In this document: piece after piece, positions 56,295 to 64,000 of the stretch
How positions within the stretch are numbered: position 1 is the stretch's first letter
How the letters are laid out: each line of letters begins with the position of its first letter
Assembly (NCBI GenBank): GCA_024195265.1
Contig: JAJLRJ010000005.1
Coordinates: 17,029,536-17,093,535, forward strand
Source of the DNA: Dendrophyllia cribrosa
Taxonomy: Eukaryota; Cnidaria; Anthozoa; Scleractinia; Dendrophylliidae
DNA: 64,000 bases
Direction: 5' to 3'
The notes under the pieces: model-generated
Told to the model about the DNA's origin: nothing
Database searches by the model: none
The model's input: the letters and a program-made list of their open reading frames with translations, nothing else
Translations under genes and position numbers: made by a program

Positions 56295-56355
56295 GGGGGG
56301 GGGGGGGGGGGGGGCTTGGACCAGTCACCCAGCCCCCCCCCCCCCCCCCCCCCCC
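56295..56355 (+). repeat. Opposed poly-G (20) and poly-C (23) tracts
   Basis: G run 56295-56314 and C run 56333-56355 with an 18-bp spacer; could form a hairpin. Copy 1 has only the G run. Confidence 0.9.
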
Positions 56356-56505
56356 AATATTTAATCTGGGTTAATCTGAGTCCCTGACGAGAAACAATCC
56401 CATGCCTTCTGATTGGTAATTAATTCATTGATTATATGGTAGGAGTTGCTGTGATTGCCATGTTAGTGTCAGATTTCACCCATTGAAATATTTTTTGTAC
56501 ACCAG

Positions 56506-56640
56506 GAATCAGATGATAGTGAAGAAGAAGAAGAAGAAGGACAAAAAGGTATCGCAGAGAAAGAATGCAATGATGACAGAGAGGGATACGAGTTGACAAT
56601 TAAGGCCTTCGATGCCATGTTTGGCAAGCCAGTTGCTTAA
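56506..56640 (+). CDS. Last exon, duplicated acidic-tail gene (copy 2)
   Basis: 135 bp from acceptor TTGTACACCAG to TAA at 56638-56640. Begins ESDDSEEEEEEGQKG and ends YELTIKAFDAMFGKPVA. In-frame substitutions against copy 1: T to A, E to K, K-D to N-D and V to M; no indels or stops. Both paralogues therefore remain potentially functional at their 3' ends. Confidence 0.72.
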   Translation, partial: ESDDSEEEEEEGQKGIAEKECNDDREGYELTIKAFDAMFGKPVA

Positions 56641-56674
56641 GCTCATGAATGGTAGCTTTATCTAAACAATAGTC

Positions 56675-57915
56675 TGTTGAGTTTGATCGCCCAGGTTCTA
56701 AAAAGAACTGTTGTTGAAAATGGCAAGTCATCTTCAGAGTCATGTGGATGGTATATCGTTAGTTGATGGTATTAATGTCTTTAGATGTTGTTGCAAAAAG
56801 TCAGTTCAGTCATTATGTTATTGGCTGTGGAGACTTCAGTCAGTGATTGGTTAATAAGTTGAATTAGTCAGTTCAGTCCATCATTTGTCTCAATTATTGT
56901 TTCTCATTGATAAGTCATTTGTAGGCTACAGGTAGCTGTTAGCATCGGTTCAGTGGTGTTGGTTCTAAGTTAGTAAACCAACTTTCTAGAGTGAGTTGTT
57001 TGTAGTATTAGTCTGTACTGTAAGTAACACTCAGCAGGGTCCCAGATGGTGCTTATCAATTTGATTGTTGACATCACCATTTTCGTCGCCTGTTTGTGGT
57101 CAGTCAGTCATATGTTCAAAGTTCTGCCAGTCTCTAGATGCAAGTGGCCTGTCACTCACAGACCTCAACATTAGGAATAAGTCTGTGAGTGGCACGGATA
57201 CTGTAAGGTTGTAGAATCCGTACACCAGATAGTCTCAGTGTGTAGGGTATTGTCACTGTGGTAACAGGTATCAGGCTGGCATTCATTGTGTCAGCTACTA
57301 ATGTTAAACACAGAGATGAACCTAGTAACACACAAGGATCAGATGGATTGTTGAGACTGCCAGGCCACTTACATCAGTGTGAGTGACAAGATTTGAACAT
57401 ATGACCAACTTGACACATATGGGTGATGAAAAATGGTGCGATCAACAAACACGTTGCTGAGCACCATTAACAAACTAACCAAGAATTGACTGGGACTCTG
57501 CTGGGAGTCTGGTATACAGCACAGATTACTACAAACAACTCACTCTAGAAAATTGGTTTACCAACTTAGAACGAACACCACTGAACCGATGTCAACAGCT
57601 ACCTACACCAGCTTACGACTTATCAATGACATAAGCACGACAGACAAATTTGACTAACATTAAGGGCTGACGAAAATTACACTAACAAAACACAGGTCGA
57701 AACTGACCAATCAGTGACTCAAGTCTCAACAGCCAATAACATCATGCCAAAAGTGACCAATGACAGCAACATCTAGAGACATTTGTACAATCAACTGACG
57801 ATAATCATTCATAACTCTGAAGATGGCTTCTGAAGATGACTTTCGCTCAGGTCGCGAAACGTCATTCAATGTCAACAACAACAGTTTTTTTTTCAAATTA
57901 CACGTCTAACCTGGG
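56675..57915 (+). mobile_element. Penelope-like element fragment downstream of copy 2
   Basis: Counterpart of 33340-34550 with the same inverted arms. It differs by a duplicated CTGAAGATGGCTT just before the hammerhead-derived end (GAAGATGACTTTC...CGCGAAACGTC) near 57817-57870. Confidence 0.7.
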
Positions 57916-58240
57916 CGATTACACTTGACAGACTACTGATAAACTAGGCTTCAAACCATGTACATATTTTCTCAATATTTTCCAGAGCCTCTTTCTCTAG
58001 ACATGTGGGGGTGAGAAAAGAAAATGGGGCTGAGAGTCTGGCTCATAGTGAGTTCATTTTCTATAGAATTGCGGTAGAGGAGGGTTGCAAACCACATCTC
58101 CTCTTGTCTGTGTACATTATGTTAAAAAGAAACTGTTCATATTGTAAAGCTGGAACATATGTAATTTGTTGTAACAATAAACAGTCAATTTTTAAGTTAA
58201 TGCAAGCCGTGTATACATCGTCTCTTGTAAAGCTAGCTAA

Positions 58241-58503
58241 AGGCTGGTTTTCACTGGCAACGGAGTCGGAGTCGTAAGGGCGCTTCCGACTTAGTGAAAA
58301 CCGAAAATCGGAGTCGTAAGCGGAGTCATAAGCTCGACGGAATCGGAGTCGGAAGAATCAGAACGGTTCCATTTTCTTCCAATTCCGCTTATGACTCCGT
58401 AATCTTCTTCTGATTCCGTCGGTTTGATTTTCACTAGATCGTAACGCTCTGCGCTTCTGATTACGACTCCGACTCGGACTCCGTCGTTTGTGAAAACCAG
58501 CCT
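58241..58503. mobile_element. 263-bp MITE, ends AGGCTGGTTTTCAC, TSD TAA
   Basis: Arms AGGCTGGTTTTCACTGGCAA and the complement of AGGCTGGTTTTCACAAACG, continuing through GGAGTCGGAGTCGTAA motifs. TAA at 58238-58240 and 58504-58506. Copy 1 has the empty site (AGCTAGCTAAGGCACG at about 35025). TWA target suits PIF/Harbinger. Confidence 0.72.
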
Positions 58504-58917
58504 TAAAGGCACGTAAAACTTGAGCGACCGTGAAAATCCAACGTAGGTCGTAACGGGTGTAGATAGCCGAGAGGGCGATTACGCGACCTAGCGAGCGCCC
58601 AAATCACCTATCAAGGAGAGACGACGCGTCTCGATGGGAGGTGATTTTTGCGCAAGCTTACGTTATCGCCCGCTTGACTATCTCTGACGGAAATGAGGAA
58701 CTACTCGTAGTCCATTACCGTTGTTGTGTTACAGCAAACTTTTCTAATCTGAAATGCCACTGTAGATTCTCGAACACATGATACCTAACTCTATTTGTGA
58801 AAACAGAGTAAAGAAAGAGAGTCGAAATAGAGTCCAAATACTTGAAATCTACCCAACTTTGCGAACTTGACAATTCAGTTCCCTTACCGTCGACGTGCTT
58901 TTTACTGAGTATTTTTA

Positions 58918-59090
58918 GGGACGGACCGTCTATTTTATTTCAGGGAAGAGGGTTGAGCAAACACTAAAATTCCTGCAACGCTTCTGCAAAAGAGAATGTT
59001 GCAGAGTGCAACAAAGTAAAGAAATACATTGTTAACTAGTAAAAGAAAATTCGTACACAGCAGCCCAACCCTCCCTCCGACGGAAAAATA
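58918..59090. mobile_element. Degenerate relative of the GGGACG MITE
   Basis: TTA-GGGACGGACC...TTTATTTCAGGG then GTTGAGCAAACACTAAAATTCC parallels 20857 onward. The right end near CCCTCCCTCCGACGG is eroded. Confidence 0.45.
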
Positions 59091-59310
59091 AGGGTGTCTC
59101 ACTTTTGCCATCAATGACTGTGGACGCAAGTAATTGCACTGTGTTCCAAGCCGTTCTTGAACTGTGTTTTTGTTAGTTTATTTATCCCGGGTCATGGGCG
59201 GTGGTTGATCAAAGAATGAAACGGTTGTCAGCAGAGGGGTCTTTTTGCAAGCAGGTACTTTGGACGACCACTGAGCGCAGGTTGTGATTATCACTAACTC
59301 GCTAAGAGTC

Positions 59311-60267
59311 CTAAGAAATCTTACTTGCGCCATCTATGTCAATAGGGCTTTTGTTATGTGTGTTCACTGAACTCACAGGTCCAATTATGTTTGATTGTGC
59401 AGGTTTCACTCGCAGATGCCTCCCACAAAACCAGCAAAGAGTTCGACGAAAATCAGGGAACCTAAAGCTGTAGATAATCAGATTCATAAACGAATTGCTG
59501 TAATGCAGCAGTTTGATGACGTGTATGAAGTTAAGTCCCACTTTTGTTTGACATTTAATGCAAAAGAACATTGTGATGTTGAGGAAATGGAAAGGAAACC
59601 ACGTGACAAAGAACACTCCTGTGACAATTGCAAGTGTTAGTATAAGTTTTTTTTCTTGTTTAACTGACACTCTGCTGTATCTTCGATGCCGACCACGAAG
59701 CTCCTTTTGCCGAGCCCGCACTTTGTACCAGACAGCGGTATAAGTAGCAAGCATCACAACAAGGACAAACGAAAGGGCGAACATCATGTTGTAGAAAAAA
59801 ACTGTAAATTTGATGATTTTGAGCGCATTCAAAACATGGAATAGAACTTGAAGCGATGAGAGAAGCCAGCATGAAACAACAGCGGCGAAATATGGCGGCT
59901 TTCCAGCGGCTCTGTGTCTGTGGGGCCAAAATACTGAAAATGCTCGCTCAAGACTTATCACTGACAATCCAAACAGCGAAGCAAAGCCGCTTAGAAGGTC
60001 AATGGCTTTGTAACTTGTTATGAACGTAACGTTGTGCGCTAACATGCTTTGAGGCCATTGAAATACCGTGTACATCGGAACTGCAACTGTGCCCACAAGC
60101 AGGTCAGCGACTGCCAAGTTGATGAGAAGCAGGCTTGTGCGCATGCGCCGTAGTCTTGAACTGTTTAGGAACACTGCTATGGAGAGTGAGTTTCCGATGA
60201 TGGTGAACAAAGCAAGGCAGCTGTATAGGACAGACCACGTGACTCGCTCAGTGGCCGTGGAGGACAT
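59311..60267 (-). CDS. Class A (rhodopsin-like) G protein-coupled receptor
   Basis: ATG at 60267 opens 318 codons to TGA. An in-frame ATG lies 19 codons earlier, but TTGTTTCTTGGCAG just before suggests a splice acceptor in the 5' UTR, so I prefer 60267. Seven hydrophobic segments: about 12-34 (GNS, Asn25), 44-68 (LAVAD, Asp55), 87-112 (ending LERAF, ERA in place of DRY), 124-146, 152-178, 208-232 (TWFPFH) and 244-268 (NLIIY for NPxxY). Basic ICL3, CWFCG after TM7 as likely palmitoylation site, NVT glycosylation site at 79. There is no Cys at the start of TM3, EL2 is very short, and EL3 has CIKC. This set recalls melanocortin/adenosine-type (MECA) receptors; the ligand is unknown. Single coding exon. 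Confidence 0.9.
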   Translation of the reverse strand: MSSTATERVTWSVLYSCLALFTIIGNSLSIAVFLNSSRLRRMRTSLLLINLAVADLLVGTVAVPMYTVFQWPQSMLAHNVTFITSYKAIDLLSGFASLFGLSVISLERAFSVFWPHRHRAAGKPPYFAAVVSCWLLSSLQVLFHVLNALKIIKFTVFFYNMMFALSFVLVVMLATYTAVWYKVRARQKELRGRHRRYSRVSVKQEKKLILTLAIVTGVFFVTWFPFHFLNITMFFCIKCQTKVGLNFIHVIKLLHYSNSFMNLIIYSFRFPDFRRTLCWFCGRHLRVKPAQSNIIGPVSSVNTHNKSPIDIDGASKIS

Positions 60268-60387
60268 GGCTAACAGACACTGCCAAGAAACAACACGTGG
60301 TCTGCAGAAAATAAAACATAACAATGTTAAATTCTAGATCTTTCTATTCTATATTCTAGAGGCTTTATTCAAACTTGCTGAATGCAT

Positions 60388-60521
60388 ATGTTGTAGTTAA
60401 TTTTTTATTTCAGGTAATTTTTGTTTTTCCTTTGTTTCAAATTCATTAGCATATATTACCATACCCAAAAACAATGGAAAAATAAAAATTACCTAAGATA
60501 AAAAATTAACTACAACATATA
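60388..60521. mobile_element. ~134-bp hairpin MITE
   Basis: ATATGTTGTAGTTAATTTTT...AGGTAATTTTT pairs with AAAAATTACCTA...AAAAATTAACTACAACATAT over about 50 bp. It lies just upstream of the GPCR coding exon. Confidence 0.7.
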
Positions 60522-60589
60522 CAATGGTAATATAAAAAAGATTTCCAAACAATACCACGTGCACATTCATACACGTTGAAGCCTCAAAT

Positions 60590-60935
60590 TTTTTCAGGTT
60601 GCATTTTTAACTGCACACCGAGAATATTACAAATGTTGCTCATGTTTATCCGCAGTTCACATATATGATTTTCATATATTCATATTCATATGTATTCACT
60701 GTCATCGGGCTATTGCAAACTCACAATTGTCTATCGCTTGATAGCTCAGTGGATAGAGCATTGCACCGGTATCGCAAGGTCATGGGTTCGAATCCCGTTC
60801 AAGCCTGAATTTTTTTCAGGTTGCTTTTTCAACTGTCTAAGTTTATAGCACACTGCGAGGGTTAAAAATTTCATTCATGTTTATCCGCAGTTCACATATA
60901 TGATTTTTATATATTCATATTCCTAATACCACATA
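60590..60935 (+). mobile_element. tRNA-headed SINE plus preceding SINE body
   Basis: 60590-60690 is the 3' body of one copy. 60736-60935 is a complete copy: GCTTGATAGCTCAGTGG (A box), GGTTCGAATCC (B box), CAAGCC, then GAATTTTTTTCAGG, CACACTGCGAGG and TTATCCGCAGTTCACATAT. The tRNA part folds with one acceptor and one anticodon-stem mismatch, so I call it a SINE head, not a tRNA gene. Confidence 0.78.
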
Positions 60936-60939
60936 AAAA

Positions 60940-63900
60940 ACAAAAGCAGAGTTTGAGAAAGGGCTAGTGAACGGGCACGAGGTCCCGACAAGGCAAATCC
61001 CACTACATAATTATGAACTACTATGTAATGTATTAATATACAAAAGTTTATAGCTTCATAGCTAACAAACATTCTTGGCAGCAAAAAGGTCTGTCAATGG
61101 CCCTACAATATGGAGACACAGTCTTCCACGGACATCTTTTCCTCTCAAAAGGCCACAAAAGTTGTTTCTTCACCCTCGAGGGATATTCACGTTTTATCAC
61201 CTTACCGTCTGTAAAATCTTAACCCCTTTACTAATATATTTAGAGCTTCGTTCATTTTATGTATGTGGTAATTGTCTCTATCATTTTACTTTCTTTGTCA
61301 CATGCGAAATTACTACCGCGATGGTCGCCATTTTTTTAATTTGTTGACTCCGCCTCGCTTTGACGCGCTTATTCATGAAAGCGAGTCTTCCGGAAGTCAA
61401 CCAGCTCACCGGAAAATGTTTCCACATGGTCCGCATAGTCACTAAAAATAACTTTTTTGCAATTAAGATATCCCAAACGCATGACTGGGAGACTCCCTCT
61501 CTGTCCAATTATTTTCTCTTGATATAACATAAAGAAACGGCAAAACAGGAACGTACTGCTCGGTAGCTTTCAATTAAATGGCCAAACGTATAAGCTTTTT
61601 CTCCCTTGACACAGATTTGACTAAAAACGGAAAGAGTCACTATTAGGATTGAATAAGCTCAATGAACACTGATCATTTGCGGAGAGTACTGCTCCGCCCT
61701 AATAGCTTTCATTCGAATGGTCACCCTTTCAATTATTTTATGACCATTTCTGTCACAAACAAGATGGGTTCAGGCCTCGATTCCTGTATCCTTGCGCTTT
61801 ACGTGGAGTGATAAAACTATACCAATTAAAAACGCGGGATCGAATAACCTCTGGCGCAGCTGCCAAAAGTTGGCACGGCCCCGACAGGATCGATAGCTTT
61901 TGAAACCATGAGCCATTGGCTCGCCGTTTCTAATAATGAACAAACAGCCGAGAACAGATTCTGTCAAATTTACACATGATTTTTTTTATCTCAATCTTAA
62001 AAATACAGTAATCGATAGATAATCTGTCTAGGTAGCCCCATTTCATTCTGCTAACGGTCCGAATCCTGGCCTGATCGTTTGCCGTATAAAACAAGCCTGA
62101 ACATAAAACGAAAGAGAATTAATTTTATCCTGAAACACATAAATAATCGGCATTACTCATAGATACGTTATCTGTCTAGGTAGCCATGTAGTTTACTTTG
62201 AATTGCTATCGGTCTGAATCCTGCCGGGCCTGAACAAGATCATATGCATAAAAGTTCTCTTGGTATAAAACGAATGGAAGTGGACGTCGCGCTTATATAT
62301 AACTAAACAAAAAATATATACCTACCAACTACAGCGGTAAAAAGCCTAAAAAAAAACTGAATAAAACACACTTTATGTCAGCCCAACTGGCTCTCTGTTG
62401 AGTCAGACGAGAGTAGTTGACTGCAATTCACGGCCTGCAGAATAGATTTCTTTTTACTCAGTGAAATTCAAACTCGAGTGTGGAGTTTTCTTTTCAGTGC
62501 TGAGTGCATCAAGGCAGATTTTTTATCAGTTTGCCAATTGTTATTTCATCCCCTAAAGCTAGTATCAGACGACAGCAATTGTGTTCTTATTGTGACTATT
62601 TGTATTACATATAAGCGAGATGAGATGTCACTTCCTGCAAGTTGAGAGCACCGCGGACTCTGACGCAAAAGAAAATCACTTTGATTAAAATATACTAAAT
62701 AACTTGGCTTATGAAATTGTGACTATCGCTTTTACTTAATGATAAAATTATGTAAATCCCATAGATGGCCGCGGCAATACATAACTGATTCCACTGAAAT
62801 ATTTTATATGCTTTATATACAGTTTCGCAAAATGGATTTCTGGAAAATGCATGAATGAATCTATCATTGTATTAAATTGTTTATCAATCAATTAGTTCTT
62901 GGGAGCGGCATACTGCTATCGTGGGAATTTCAATTTCAAATCTTCATTTTCTTAAAAGATCCTATCACTTTAATTCTCTTTTAGCCGACATTAATGAAAT
63001 TGCTTTTAAAATTTTGCAATTAAATTTTAAAATAGAGCTTCGAAATTACAACGTCATTCTATTTTTTTATTAAATTTTCCAAAGTAATAGTTTCGTTTAG
63101 TTTTAACATATAAAAGAATTTTTATGTTACAATCGTTTTTTACCTTAAAGGCCCAAATACCTTATTTATTTGAACAGTTTAAATACATAAGAGAACACCA
63201 GACGCAATAACGTATTGAATTCAGGACGGCCTTCGACAACTTTTCATTGTTTTAATCAATAAAAGTGCATTGTTTAAGACGCAAAAGTTCAATAAAGTGT
63301 CACTTTTCTTCACCAAATAATTTTTGTGAGAACAATTTTTCTTCCAGCGACTGTGTCTATAGAATTTACAGTGACAGTGTGACAGCTAAATTCGATCAAA
63401 AACTTTAGAACAACTCTTTGTCTTACAGTGTCGACAGCGGTCAAGAAACGTTTCCAATTCAAACGAAGAGAACCCTTATATTTATCTGAAAATACACGCT
63501 GCAGTACACACCAAGTTTGGAGGTGAAACGCAATTACTAGCATCAAAATTAATTTTGTCAGTTTTTCCTAAATCATCGACGAAAAAATTCAGCGACAACC
63601 TGGATGTGTGTCAGTTGGTAAACAATTGTCAAAACTGCTTGCAAATCAAAACAAATAGGTCTTCGAGGAAAGTCACAAAGCTGAAAACCAAAACGAGGCT
63701 CTAACACAACCTTTTAAAAATAGTTTCTGGGTTCCGTAATCACTGTGTACATGCGACATTACCAACAAGGTAATTCCACAAACTCACCCCGAAATGCGCA
63801 CGCTCCCCACTTATCGATATAACGAATAAACGACTTAGTGATTCAAAGAGCCTTGCCTTCTACTAGTTTCACGTGAAAGAACAGAACTGTCTGAACACTT

Positions 63901-64000
63901 GCCGCAAGAGGCAAAATCGTATTCAGTCTCCACTCTCCAGCCTGTACTTCGTTTAAGCTGGAATGTAAGTCCCGTGAAATCAAGCAAACATTGTTGCAGA
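60940..64000. other. No supported gene; short dispersed and direct repeats
   Basis: Lies upstream of the GPCR and may hold its promoter and 5' UTR exons, none identifiable. Direct repeats: GTACTGCTC...TAGCTTTCA.T..AATGG at 61550-61595 and 61685-61725, and ATCTGTCTAGGTAGCC...GGTC.GAATCCTG at 62020-62075 and 62170-62225. ORFs at 61075-61347, 61281-61508 and 63310-63546 have no motifs. Confidence 0.4.

Larger units (their letters stand above)
46980..58745 (+). repeat. Segmental duplication, copy 2 (expanded)
   Basis: Same order as copy 1 (30290-35235), enlarged from about 5 kb to 11.8 kb mainly by insertions at 47207-48445, 50083-50899, 51174-52922, 53456-55700 and 58241-58503. Sequence between 48446 and 50076 has no match in copy 1. 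Confidence 0.85.

Noticed and set aside
60736..60805. Functional tRNA gene
   Set aside because: A and B boxes are present, but acceptor and anticodon stems are mismatched, and the sequence continues into a SINE body shared with 30709-30900.

Overview
Organism. The window looks like a cnidarian nuclear genome, most likely an anthozoan such as a stony coral. It is AT-rich and intron-bearing, with few genes and dense repeats. The repeats include Penelope-like elements (PLEs) with GIY-YIG endonuclease and hammerhead-like ends, a tRNA-headed SINE ending in a TTTTTTTCAGG box, GAGAGGTGTCCGTCTTA minisatellites, and many TIR elements. A rhodopsin-class GPCR of animal type is present. No bacterial-style operons, CRISPR arrays, rRNA genes or intact tRNA genes were seen. 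Species assignment is inference. Genes. Parts of about six host genes can be supported: a Cys-rich terminal exon (90-276, -), a last exon of a 241-residue unknown protein (6597-7319, -), a first exon (21524-21904, -), a duplicated gene with an acidic C-terminus (31592-33298 and 51018-56640, +), a near-complete class A GPCR (59311-60267, -), and two weaker first-exon candidates (43875-44033 and 44832-44865, +). Everything else recognised is mobile DNA or simple repeat. Layout. 1-9.4 kb: the Cys-rich exon, a nested pair of TIR elements each with its target duplication, the 6597-7319 exon, and a short hAT-like MITE. 9.4-16.6 kb: a TTAA-flanked 2 kb fold-back element, two TIR elements sitting in (TA)n tracts, a PLE with a textbook hammerhead core, and a second PLE-like palindromic element holding a tRNA-like SINE. 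16.6-22.3 kb: a sparse stretch, a 2.6 kb TIR element holding three other repeats, and the 21524-21904 first exon. 22.3-29.2 kb: a LINE 3' end, a 19-bp minisatellite, a PLE with a 14-bp target duplication, a scrambled PLE, and another TTAA element. 29.2-35.2 kb: copy 1 of a segmental duplication. 36.5-40.3 kb: a decayed 3.76 kb TTA-flanked transposon. 41-47 kb: several TIR elements, one with three internal 0.2 kb repeats. 47-58.7 kb: copy 2 of the duplication, enlarged by later insertions. 58.9-64 kb: the GPCR, SINEs and otherwise unrecognised sequence. How the parts relate. The two copies of the duplication date each other's insertions. Copy 1 keeps empty sites for a 1.75 kb hAT-like element, a TTAA element with an adjacent hAT-like element, and a TAA-flanked MITE, all filled in copy 2. 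Copy 2 keeps the empty site for a LINE tail in copy 1. The hAT-like element at 54451-55700 also carries a copy of the neighbouring gene's stop codon and 3' flank, which looks like capture of host DNA by a transposon. All coordinates of mobile elements were read by eye from terminal repeats and target duplications; family names are tentative unless protein motifs are cited.
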